Below are positions 21,398-33,040 of a stretch of 64,000 bases of DNA, piece by piece; position 1 is the first letter of the stretch, and each line of letters opens with the position of its first letter. This stretch comes from Bolinopsis microptera (taxonomy: Eukaryota > Ctenophora > Tentaculata > Lobata > Bolinopsidae): the NCBI RefSeq assembly GCF_026151205.1, contig NC_087076.1, positions 801,192-865,191 on the forward strand, written 5' to 3'. Made by a program: the position numbers and the translations under genes. The notes under the pieces are model-generated. The model did no database searches, was not told the origin of the DNA, and saw nothing but the letters and a program-made list of their open reading frames with translations.

Positions 21398-21400
21398 GCA

Positions 21401-21500
21401 NNNNNNNNNNNNNNNNNNNNNNNNNNNNNNNNNNNNNNNNNNNNNNNNNNNNNNNNNNNNNNNNNNNNNNNNNNNNNNNNNNNNNNNNNNNNNNNNNNNN
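21401..21500. other. Assembly gap, 100 N
   Basis: Exactly 100 N, probably a placeholder of unknown true length, between two tandem arrays. The end of the vinculin-like gene is probably lost here or lies in an unrecognised place downstream. Confidence 0.98.
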
Positions 21501-24500
21501 TAGTGTGGGGATTAGGGGTTGGGGGGTTTTGAGGGGGGGAAGTGATGAGGATTCGTGCTGGTTTAGGTGGGGGATATGATGGGGATTCTGTGCTTTTTGA
21601 GTGGGGATGTGATGGGTTTCTTGCTTTTTGGTTGGGGGTTAGGAGAGGTTCGTCTGGTTTGAGTGTGGGGATATGATGAGGATTCGTGCTTTTTTGAGGG
21701 GGGGGATAGTGGAGGGATTCGTGCTTTTTTGAGTGGGGGGAAGTGAGGGGATTCTTTCGGGGTTTGAGGGTGGGGGATAGGTAGGTTTTTTCTTTGAGTG
21801 GGGGGGGATAGTGATGGGGATTCTGTCGGTTTTTGAGTGTGGGAAGTGATAGATTCTGGCTTTTTGATTGGGGGGGATATGATAGGATTCTGTGGGGTTT
21901 TGATTTGGGGGGGATAGAGGGGTTTCTGTGCGGTTGAGGGGGGGGATGTGAGGGATTCTGTGGGGTTTGAGTGGGGGGGATATGTAGGATTCTGTGCGGG
22001 TTGAGGGGGGGATATGATGGATTTTTTGGGGTTTGAGGGGGGGGATAGTGAGAGGATTCTGTGGGTTTGTGTGGGGGATTATAGTTTTTTTTCGTGTTTT
22101 TGATTTGGGGGGGTGTGATTGGGTTCTGTGCGGGTTTTGGGTTGGGGATATGATAGGATTCTGGCGGTTTATGTGGGGAAGGGGATGAGGGAGGGGTGGG
22201 GGTTGATGTGGGGGAAGGATGGGGTTTCTGTGCTGGTTGGGGGGGGGAAAAGTGATGGGCGTGCGGTTTTGAGGGGGGGGAAGTAGAGGTTCTGTGCGGG
22301 TTTGATTTTGGGGGTATGATGAATTCTTTGGGGGTTGGTGGGGGATAGTATAAAGGTCTGGCTGGTTTGGGGGTTTGGGGGATAGGGGGATTTGTGCTTT
22401 TTGAGGGGGGGGATAGTGTGAGATTCGGTTTTTTTGGGTGGGGGGAAAAGGGAGGATTCTGGCGGTTTTGAGTGGGGGGAAGGTGAGGAAATTTGTGGGT
22501 TTGAGTGTGGGGATAGTGATGAGGATTCTGTGCTGGTTTGAGTGTGGGGGATAGTGATGAGGATTCTGTGCTGGTTTGAGTGTGGGGGATAGTGATGAGG
22601 ATTCTGTGCTGGTTTGAGTGTGGGGGATAGTGATGAGGATTCTGTGCTGGTTTGAGTGTGGGGGATAGTGATGAGGATTCTGTGCTGGTTTGAGTGTGGG
22701 GGATAGTGATGAGGATTCTGTGCTGGTTTGAGTGTGGGGGATAGTGATGAGGATTCTGTGCTGGTTTGAGTGTGGGGGATAGTGATGAGGATTCTGTGCT
22801 GGTTTGAGTGTGGGGGATAGTGATGAGGATTCTGTGCTGGTTTGAGTGTGGGGGATAGTGATGAGGATTCTGTGCTGGTTTGAGTGTGGGGGATAGTGAT
22901 GAGGATTCTGTGCTGGTTTGAGTGTGGGGGATAGTGATGAGGATTCTGTGCTGGTTTGAGTGTGGGGGATAGTGATGAGGATTCTGTGCTGGTTTGAGTG
23001 TGGGGGATAGTGATGAGGATTCTGTGCTGGTTTGAGTGTGGGGGATAGTGATGAGGATTCTGTGCTGGTTTGAGTGTGGGGGATAGTGATGAGGATTCTG
23101 TGCTGGTTTGAGTGTGGGGGATAGTGATGAGGATTCTGTGCTGGTTTGAGTGTGGGGGATAGTGATGAGGATTCTGTGCTGGTTTGAGTGTGGGGGATAG
23201 TGATGAGGATTCTGTGCTGGTTTGAGTGTGGGGGATAGTGATGAGGATTCTGTGCTGGTTTGAGTGTGGGGGATAGTGATGAGGATTCTGTGCTGGTTTG
23301 AGTGTGGGGGATAGTGATGAGGATTCTGTGCTGGTTTGAGTGTGGGGGATAGTGATGAGGATTCTGTGCTGGTTTGAGTGTGGGGGATAGTGATGAGGAT
23401 TCTGTGCTGGTTTGAGTGTGGGGGATAGTGATGAGGATTCTGTGCTGGTTTGAGTGTGGGGGATAGTGATGAGGATTCTGTGCTGGTTTGAGTGTGGGGG
23501 ATAGTGATGAGGATTCTGTGCTGGTTTGAGTGTGGGGGATAGTGATGAGGATTCTGTGCTGGTTTGAGTGTGGGGGATAGTGATGAGGATTCTGTGCTGG
23601 TTTGAGTGTGGGGGATAGTGATGAGGATTCTGTGCTGGTTTGAGTGTGGGGGATAGTGATGAGGATTCTGTGCTGGTTTGAGTGTGGGGGATAGTGATGA
23701 GGATTCTGTGCTGGTTTGAGTGTGGGGGATAGTGATGAGGATTCTGTGCTGGTTTGAGTGTGGGGGATAGTGATGAGGATTCTGTGCTGGTTTGAGTGTG
23801 GGGGATAGTGATGAGGATTCTGTGCTGGTTTGAGTGTGGGGGATAGTGATGAGGATTCTGTGCTGGTTTGAGTGTGGGGGATAGTGATGAGGATTCTGTG
23901 CTGGTTTGAGTGTGGGGGATAGTGATGAGGATTCTGTGCTGGTTTGAGTGTGGGGGATAGTGATGAGGATTCTGTGCTGGTTTGAGTGTGGGGGATAGTG
24001 ATGAGGATTCTGTGCTGGTTTGAGTGTGGGGGATAGTGATGAGGATTCTGTGCTGGTTTGAGTGTGGGGGATAGTGATGAGGATTCTGTGCTGGTTTGAG
24101 TGTGGGGGATAGTGATGAGGATTCTGTGCTGGTTTGAGTGTGGGGGATAGTGATGAGGATTCTGTGCTGGTTTGAGTGTGGGGGATAGTGATGAGGATTC
24201 TGTGCTGGTTTGAGTGTGGGGGATAGTGATGAGGATTCTGTGCTGGTTTGAGTGTGGGGGATAGTGATGAGGATTCTGTGCTGGTTTGAGTGTGGGGGAT
24301 AGTGATGAGGATTCTGTGCTGGTTTGAGTGTGGGGGATAGTGATGAGGATTCTGTGCTGGTTTGAGTGTGGGGGATAGTGATGAGGATTCTGTGCTGGTT
24401 TGAGTGTGGGGGATAGTGATGAGGATTCTGTGCTGGTTTGAGTGTGGGGGATAGTGATGAGGATTCTGTGCTGGTTTGAGTGTGGGGGATAGTGATGAGG

Positions 24501-26036
24501 ATTCTGTGCTGGTTTGAGTGTGGGGGATAGTGATGAGGATTCTGTGCTGGTTTGAGTGTGGGGGATAGTGATGAGGATTCTGTGCTGGTTTGAGTGTGGG
24601 GGATAGTGATGAGGATTCTGTGCTGGTTTGAGTGTGGGGGATAGTGATGAGGATTCTGTGCTGGTTTGAGTGTGGGGGATAGTGATGAGGATTCTGTGCT
24701 GGTTTGAGTGTGGGGGATAGTGATGAGGATTCTGTGCTGGTTTGAGTGTGGGGGATAGTGATGAGGATTCTGTGCTGGTTTGAGTGTGGGGGATAGTGAT
24801 GAGGATTCTGTGCTGGTTTGAGTGTGGGGGATAGTGATGAGGATTCTGTGCTGGTTTGAGTGTGGGGGATAGTGATGAGGATTCTGTGCTGGTTTGAGTG
24901 TGGGGGATAGTGATGAGGATTCTGTGCTGGTTTGAGTGTGGGGGATAGTGATGAGGATTCTGTGCTGGTTTGAGTGTGGGGGATAGTGATGAGGATTCTG
25001 TGCTGGTTTGAGTGTGGGGGATAGTGATGAGGATTCTGTGCTGGTTTGAGTGTGGGGGATAGTGATGAGGATTCTGTGCTGGTTTGAGTGTGGGGGATAG
25101 TGATGAGGATTCTGTGCTGGTTTGAGTGTGGGGGATAGTGATGAGGATTCTGTGCTGGTTTGAGTGTGGGGGATAGTGATGAGGATTCTGTGCTGGTTTG
25201 AGTGTGGGGGATAGTGATGAGGATTCTGTGCTGGTTTGAGTGTGGGGGATAGTGATGAGGATTCTGTGCTGGTTTGAGTGTGGGGGATAGTGATGAGGAT
25301 TCTGTGCTGGTTTGAGTGTGGGGGATAGTGATGAGGATTCTGTGCTGGTTTGAGTGTGGGGGATAGTGATGAGGATTCTGTGCTGGTTTGAGTGTGGGGG
25401 ATAGTGATGAGGATTCTGTGCTGGTTTGAGTGTGGGGGATAGTGATGAGGATTCTGTGCTGGTTTGAGTGTGGGGGATAGTGATGAGGATTCTGTGCTGG
25501 TTTGAGTGTGGGGGATAGTGATGAGGATTCTGTGCTGGTTTGAGTGTGGGGGATAGTGATGAGGATTCTGTGCTGGTTTGAGTGTGGGGGATAGTGATGA
25601 GGATTCTGTGCTGGTTTGAGTGTGGGGGATAGTGATGAGGATTCTGTGCTGGTTTGAGTGTGGGGGATAGTGATGAGGATTCTGTGCTGGTTTGAGTGTG
25701 GGGGATAGTGATGAGGATTCTGTGCTGGTTTGAGTGTGGGGGATAGTGATGAGGATTCTGTGCTGGTTTGAGTGTGGGGGATAGTGATGAGGATTCTGTG
25801 CTGGTTTGAGTGTGGGGGATAGTGATGAGGATTCTGTGCTGGTTTGAGTGTGGGGGATAGTGATGAGGATTCTGTGCTGGTTTGAGTGTGGGGGATAGTG
25901 ATGAGGATTCTGTGCTGGTTTGAGTGTGGGGGATAGTGATGAGGATTCTGTGCTGGTTTGAGTGTGGGGGATAGTGATGAGGATTCTGTGCTGGTTTGAG
26001 TGTGGGGGATAGTGATGAGGATTCTGTGCTGGTTTG
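21501..26036 (+). repeat. 38-bp minisatellite, about 93 clean copies after a degraded start
   Basis: From about 22,505 to 26,036 a 38-bp unit (gagtgtgggggatagtgatg, then aggattctgtgctggttt) repeats with no visible variation. Bases 21,501-22,500 hold the same unit heavily corrupted by substitutions and deletions, as in unpolished single-read sequence next to a gap. A 1,318-codon minus-strand open frame covers the array only because the unit lacks stops in its frames. Confidence 0.95.
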
Positions 26037-28000
26037 AAAGTTATACAGTTATAAGAAGACAGTTTTACAGATAGTATTATGACGATAATATAATAGTTTG
26101 CATATACATGTAATGAAGTTAGCACGCATGATTATACGGAGTTACGTGTGTTTACACAATCAGTGTTCACTTGCAGAGCAAACTTCTAAACTGTGTTAGT
26201 TATTATTCGAATTTGAATATTTAGTGTACTTATATGTTTTATAACTTTTGACTGACTGATTGAGCGATCATTTTAACTTTTTGAAGACAGATTTTTTAGA
26301 TTTCCTAAGATAAGATCATTGCCTGACTATAATTAATGCACTTTTCAATTTAAAAATCTTATGAAATTTTATTGATTTTAAAATTTAAATCTCCTCGTTT
26401 TTGTTGTTGTGATAATTAAACGACCACGCATCTTTACATCTGAAACGTTAGAAACCAATATCAAATGTTTCAAATGGTGCTAATCAGAGAGATAATATGT
26501 TATAAATATAGATTTGATGGTCTTTATGCTAATAGGTCTTTAAGCAGACCATAAAATAAAACCTGGAAATTAAGAAAGGTTCCTCAACACACATTTCGAA
26601 AATTGTAAAATCCGCTAAAAAAATTCGTTAAGGTTCCTCCTTTCTTAAGTCAAGTAAGAACCTGAGCCAAGTAAATGTTTTAAATCCGTCTGATAACTGA
26701 TCATCTCTCACTTCTTACATTGTAGCAGCTGATTGGGTCGAGTTCTTCTCTGCAATGTCATGTTAGTGGTGGACTGAAGTTTGATCGCTTAATAAAAATG
26801 ACTCCAAAGATTTTAATGAATTTTAGTTTCAGCTCAAACCGTTCAAAACATAATATTATCATGATGACATAATACCTGGAACTACCGCCCATTCATGTGG
26901 CGTCGTTTTAATCGGTCGCAATTAGGAAAACCGTATTTGTGACACGCGCAAACTTTATTATGATCCAAAAAAAAGTTACCATAGGTGTGTACGATAGAAT
27001 TATGCCGCGCGCGCGTGGACACGGCACTGCGCTATTTTAATAGCGCAATAATATTTTAATAGCAGTTATAAAACAAACAAGAATTGCGCCGGTTAGCGGA
27101 CGCTAGATTTCCATCAACCGTAGTGATTGCCATGCCTTTTAAAATTTAAAATTACAATTAACGATAGTTTCATGTTGGTCAAAATACTAAATAATGCAAA
27201 TGGTTATTTTTTAACAATTCTTGGGGCGCTACGAAACACATAATCGAGGGGTTGCCATTGTCAATAATTCAAATTTAAAAAGTTAAATGACCGGACACCA
27301 TAGCCTGCGCCTGTGTGGTGATACGCAGTTAAAAATTTGAAGAACAAAAGCCATGTGAATTAAGAATAGTTGTTTACAAGTTTACATAAGTTGTTAGATT
27401 AAATAAAATGGTAGTCGTGAAATCCGTCGTAGGTAATGCAACTCATAATAACATTTATGGTCCATTTCGTATAACAAATCAATCACTCGACAATCGTGTT
27501 CAACATAATATCAGCATCATAATTTGTTCAACAATATAACGGATTACTTATATTATATCATTGACATTATCGGGAACCAAGTCGGTGGTTACACCTTGAC
27601 CATTGTTAATGATCTGGCCCGGCGCGCGCTACTTCGTAGCTCGTGCCATCGAGAAGAAAGCGGCGCGCGCTACTTCGAAGAAATTTAGACGAGTAACATC
27701 CGTCAAGTTACACCAAGCACTCACAACAAAACGAGAAGTTAGTATGTATTGTACCGCATCATGATCAATGATCAAGTAAAGAAAAGCTTGTGTTACTTAA
27801 CACATGTATAAGATCCGGGAAATCGCTTGTTATCTAAATCAATTAACATAGAATTCAAATTGTTTGCTTGGCGCCGCGCATTTGAAACTGTAATATAATT
27901 CGATCGATCGTCAAATCGTGCAAACGTATGCGGAGGGTAACCATGGCGACGAGACCATAACTGCTCTGCGCGCGGAGAATATGCATTAAAATAACGTATG
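26037..28000 (+). other. Non-coding, AT-rich with CpG-rich patches
   Basis: No exon recognised. Patches rich in gcgcgc occur at 27,001-27,030 and 27,618-27,680, similar in style to repeats near 42,880 and 43,640. A search by eye for the missing vinculin tail exons was negative. Confidence 0.5.
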
Positions 28001-28009
28001 CGGAGGGTT

Positions 28010-28640
28010 ATGCATGTTTTGCTTTGTGACACCTGACACCGTACGAAAAACTTATCTACCTACTATACCCATTCTCAATTCCTTCCACTCCTATACATCT
28101 AATGCCTTTTTAAAGAAAAAAACAGTTGATGTAAAAAATGCGGCCCCTTTTCTTTTGTGGATGGCCGCTCAATTTCCCGATCCGATGACCGCGAATTTTT
28201 TAACCATATTCCATACCACCTTGGGACCCCAGTATTTATTACTGGGCGGCGCTCAGCCTGTCATTCCGCCGACGACGCGGACGCGACGCGAATCTTTATT
28301 ATGATTATGAACATAATAGCCTGGGGTCCCCAGGTAACAGTTTTTACTGTTTATAAGCATGCAGATAAGGCGGAGTGACAGGCCGAGCACCGCCCAGTTA
28401 ATATAATTCCATATTGAATTTGAAAATCGTGTATATTTTTATGTAACCATATGTTTATTGTTTATGCAACCTGACACGGATCTGTGCAAAATAGTAATAT
28501 AAATACTAACTCAAAATAATAATAATATGTTATCTATATCAATTAGTCCCTAGCGGGATGGTTCATGGTGAAATTAACAATGTAATTGTACTTGAACAGT
28601 TCACCACCGCGCGCAACAATGTCAATTGTTTAAATCATGA
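28010..28640 (+). repeat. Dispersed repeat with two inverted copies of a GACAGGC-containing module
   Basis: Bases 28,230-28,272 carry, inverted, the module ggcggaatgacaggctgagc found near 41,375, 42,738 and 50,794. Bases 28,319-28,400 carry it again directly, with cctggggtccccagg upstream. The rest matches the repeat around 18,840-19,830. Likely a non-autonomous transposon family. Confidence 0.55.
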
Positions 28641-28689
28641 TCAGATTAACTAAAAACTGTCTTGATCACGTGATATAATAACCGTATAA

Positions 28690-28960
28690 CTATAAGAAAG
28701 CTGGTCGAATTTATCGTTAGGGTTAGGATTTCAACATATATGCTTTTGTTAGACTTAGGGATTGGGTTAAAGTTAGGGTTGAGATCAGCTATTGCTAAGA
28801 GGGTTAATTAGGGTTTCGAATAGTCTATCAGGGCCAGCTAGAGTTACCAGCTAGAGTTAGTGTGACAGTGCCTCAAGACTCAAAAGTACGTGCCGTGACA
28901 GTGCCTCGAGAGTGCCTCGAGCGAGCATGCTAAATCACTCTACAGTAGATCTTCGAGATT
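28690..28960 (+). repeat. Dispersed repeat, copy 1
   Basis: Shares ordered words with 40,905-41,230 and 42,985-43,200: a cgttagggttaggatttcaaca-like stretch, then gggtttcgaatagtc, then ccagctagag, then sequences around cgtgacagt. Short ttaggg words inside are part of the repeat, not a telomere array. Confidence 0.6.
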
Positions 28961-28989
28961 GTTCTAAAAGGGCCCCCGACAGTTGAAAC

Positions 28990-29210
28990 CAACTAGCTTA
29001 AATTTGACATAACTCACTAGCTGAAGTAGCACTGAATTGTCCAATGACACTTTGTGAATCTGACCTCCAGTTCGCCATTTTTGAGATAAAAGCAAATCGA
29101 GGATGTTCAAAAGGTGCAGGATGAACAGCTCATCAAAATGGCGGTGGAAATTATTTCATAGACTCTAAAATGTTTTTTCCAGATCCAGTCTTATACTTAA
29201 ATTTGACATA
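28990..29210 (+). repeat. 199-bp repeat unit interrupted by a transposon
   Basis: The unit contains aactcactagctgaagtagc, gaattgtcc, gaatctgacctccagttcgc and ggtgcaggatgaacagct. It recurs as a tandem pair at 40,578-40,835, where the spacing between the two gacata words is also 199 bp. Here the second unit is cut at its TA by the element that starts at 29,211. Confidence 0.8.
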
Positions 29211-30371
29211 CCTTATCGGACCTTATTTGGACGGACATCTTACTATATATAAAGCGAGACGATATATATGTATGTATATATCCATGCCATTTTACTGACA
29301 CCACGGCATCAACTTTAACGCAACTTTCCGCAAAAACCGTAAAAGATATATTACTGAAACTTTTTTGACTGGGTCAAATGCTTTAATGGCCTTCAAATCA
29401 GCATGAAAAAATAAAAAATTGGCCAAGGAATAATAATTTTAGTGCCCAAAATTTGGACTCCCAAGTGGTGTCAAAAACGCGAATTAAATAGGTAATAATT
29501 ATTTTAGTCTCTCGAGTCTTGACACCACTTTAGGGTTAGACGGGTTCCTGCTAGTTAAATGAACAGACGTAATTATGAACGGACATTAATATGAACGCTA
29601 GAAGGCATTCAAAGCCATCAAAAAATATTTCAGCAAATGATTTTTAAATCCATTTTTTATACAGTAAGTAAGAAAAGCAGTCGTTAAGCAGTAGACATTT
29701 TAAAATGTGTATACATGATCAGTGTCTAATATCACATATCATGTTCATCAAATGGGTTTTCGTGCATGAAATACTAAATAGTCCATGCTCAAAGCATCAG
29801 TGATTTCTAGCTTTTTTCATCAAACTACCCCGGTCCTGCATTTCAGTGTTAACTATTACAAGCCATTCGGCATGAAGTGGTTTTTATCTTAGACAACTTT
29901 AGGTTAACCTTAACATCACGTGGAGCTTTCCTAGCACTGTTTCATTACCTCCCCTGAGTAATATGAACTATAACAACGTCGGACAATGTCCTTGGCAACA
30001 CAATTTACCGTAATATCTAAAGGCTGGAACAAGTTTGTCATGTTGGCGGGGACTAGCTCATGAATTATGTCTGTGAGTGTCATAATTTCGTTGACTTTTT
30101 CCGCCAAGTGACCCTTGAAAACATCATATACCAGTAAAGTTTTTTGTGCCTCCGGCAGACCAAGGAGAACCTTTCCGTCGTTAACTTACTGCACAATAAG
30201 GTTGTCATAGTTGTCATATTCTGGACAAAGAGTTAGAATTTTTGAAAAACATTTAACGGACTTTAACTTGGACGGACCTTAAATGAACGGACTTTATTTG
30301 AACGGACATTAAAATGAACGTTAGGGCCTCCAGCGTTCAATTAATGTCCGTCCAAATAAGGTTCGATAAGG
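29211..30371 (+). mobile_element. 1.16-kb TA-flanked inverted-repeat transposon (non-autonomous)
   Basis: The left end ccttatcggaccttatttgg continues acggacat. The right end, read on the other strand, is the same with one mismatch in 28. A TA lies on each side (29,209-29,210 and 30,372-30,373), as expected for Tc1/mariner-type insertion. The interior has no transposase that I recognise, so it is probably mobilised in trans. A truncated second copy ends at 40,577. Confidence 0.8.
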
Positions 30372-30373
30372 TA

Positions 30374-33040
30374 GTTAGCTAGGAGTATTCCTTAAAAGAA
30401 AGTTTTAATCACATCCCATACAGCCCAATAAAACATAAAACACTTTAAACACAATTCACAATTACACAATTGCCACAAAACCGACCAAAATGCTCTTCCA
30501 GCAACCTTTGCTTATCTTGTCAAATTCTAACTTGTTCTCTTCATTTAATTACTTCGCCAGAGAATCTGCAACAAACAAGTATATTATATTTGAGTAATAT
30601 TTAAGGTTCTGTGATTGTTTTTACCAAACCCCAAAATTGGGTAGAGTGGACTGTGGCCACTGTATTTCTTTTCGGCCCGTGTTATAGCGAGGCGCGTTTT
30701 ACTTATAGCAAGGTACTTCTGTAATTACTATGGAGTTATCGTAATGTAACTGTCACTCCTTTCTCAGCTCCAATAGTTCATTGTCCGTTTATTTCTAGAT
30801 TTCCATAGAAGCCACAAAGTAAGAGACTAGATTCTGAATTCAATGGTAAAACGATTCACCATGCCCTCAGTAACTTGCCACTAGGACCATTGGGCTAAGA
30901 GAATACATACTATATCTATTGCAGTCACTCTAATTCTTGTTAAACTTACCAACCCTGTTTGTCCTTTTTCATCTCATACGGGATTACAAACAGACTAAGT
31001 CATCTTTATATTCAACAGGTTGAAAAGAAAAGAACAAAAAGCACCGTTTAGGGCACCACGAGTATTAGCCGGGCTGCTGCGAGCTTAGCGTATTTATTCA
31101 AAGTACTGCAAGTGAGCCTGCGCCTGTTCGTATAGTCGTTAGCCATAGGAAGATCTCGATTAACTCCAAGTAGAATTTAAAGGAACGCGAGGACTGAGAG
31201 GATTTTCAGGGCGTGACTCTGCAGTGGTCGTTTTGAGGGATACCTGAGGAAAATCAAATTTGGGTAGGAAAAATTGTATTTACCAAAATGTTACTCAGAA
31301 ATTTATAAAAGTTTTAGTTTGCAATAATTTTAATGATATGTGTTGTTCCGTACAAATGATTACACTCACATCCATCTACCTTAGAAATTCCCATTCTTCT
31401 AATTATTAAAAAACGGCTTATGAATTGTCGTTCTAAGTTGCAGTAGAGTTGTTATAAAAAGAAGTTCGTTAATAACTGACTGGACCAAATTATATTGACA
31501 AGAATTTACCGTCTTCGCACAAAATATATACTATAAATCTGTATAAAACATCTCAGTTCACTATTTCCTAACAGCACTGCGTGTCCCTTTGTCCAGGCGG
31601 GTTTAATCGGTTTTCATTACTGCACTCTGCAAATATCAGCCTCTTCCACGAAAAATCGTAATAGCTCGCGGTGAATTCGAGGGACGCTGACTTGGACTGG
31701 AGAATCCCTGGAAGAGGCGATCAAGATTATTAGCAGCTCGGTCCTATAATCACCTAATGAGCCGAATGTAGTGAATAGAATGACGCGGTTATATAGGAAA
31801 CGATTAAAACTCACATGGAATTTCTTGTGCGCTCCCTTAATTGCACTATTATCTAACTGCACTGTTTGTTCCTTTGTCCAGTTAACCAGTTATAAGGTTA
31901 TACAGATTCACAAAGTATGGTTTTTGCGAAGATGATATTGATAAACTCTCGGTAATAAATTTCGGTCCAGTCAGAATTTCAAAATTCACGGGCTGTAAGT
32001 ATTTTGTGAGCATGATATCATTAAATCTTTAAATGATCTTTATCTGCACCATTCACGATCCCTCACCTTTTTTATTGCATGGCGCATGCCATGTACTGCA
32101 AAGCTCTTCGGCCGGGTTTTCTGGTAAGAATAAATATTCATATATTTAGATCTGCTGTACTAAGAGATGAGACCTGATTCTTTCACAGACCACTTGACTG
32201 GCCCAAATTTTCTAGTAACGATGAATATTCAAACCTACAGTACTAGGAGATGAGACCTGATTCTTTCACAAATCATTAGGCTGTCCCAACTCACGAGCTT
32301 AATCGTGCATTAGTTACCAGCTTATCGAAGAACCTCGTAAGAGGCATCAGGTCAAAGGCGGTTGCAAGGCAATGGGTACACGTGACACACAAAGATCACC
32401 TCGGTCCTTTTCTTGTAGATCAGTACACTATTTAAGGGTTAGGGTCAGGGTTTTCTTTTGCACGCTCTCATATCTTGAACACTGAACAGCGTACAAATTA
32501 TTCGATTGATGCCGGCTGCACATAAACTTTAAGGGTTAACGCCATCCTGGCCTCGTGTATCGCGTCGGGGAGCTTATAAAAGTCTTCTTTTTACCATTAG
32601 TTCTTACCATTATTTCTCTTGTTTAACTTTAAGTAAGAACTTATGGTGAAAAATAATATTTTTAGAGACAGACTTTAATATTTCACAAATCTGTGCTCAA
32701 TATATAATCAAAGTTTATTGTCTTTTCCATATAGTTTTATTTTATCTATCTATAAGGTGTCCAGTTCCACACTTCCAGGGACATCAATCATGTCCCTAAT
32801 CAATTCCACGCGGTGATGTCGTTACAGAATTATAGGGATCATTCAGTCGATTAAAAATCTTTTAGATTCTGTCAAATATTTTTAAGTCTTCGAAGTCCGC
32901 TGATATGAGATTATCAAACATTAATAAAACATTTTTGTCACATTTAATATTTAAGGTAAAAATATTTTTATTGTTATATTTGATTTATCAGTCCTAATAA
33001 ACTACATACATTAAAAAATTAATATATCAGAAGCCAGAAC
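30374..33040 (+). other. Non-coding, repeat fragments only
   Basis: No exon recognised. Short duplicated phrases occur (for example tcagcactgcgtgtcccttt-like and gcactgtttgttcctttgtcc near 31,570 and 31,860, and gagatgagacctgattcttt near 32,165 and 32,250). These suggest old transposon or tandem duplication debris. The last 100 bases upstream of the signal-peptide exon are very AT-rich. Confidence 0.5.

Noticed and set aside
22169-26125. 1,318-codon minus-strand open frame with NQHRILITIPH-type repeats
   Set aside because: It is only the 38-bp minisatellite read without stops; three units make 38 codons. No splice sites, start context or domain support it, and its 3' part lies in corrupted sequence.
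26176-26190. Possible last exon of the vinculin-like gene (cacttgcag followed by A-GCA-AAC-TTC-TAA)
   Set aside because: It is in phase with exon 10 but would truncate the tail after four codons and lies beyond an assembly gap; too weak to annotate.
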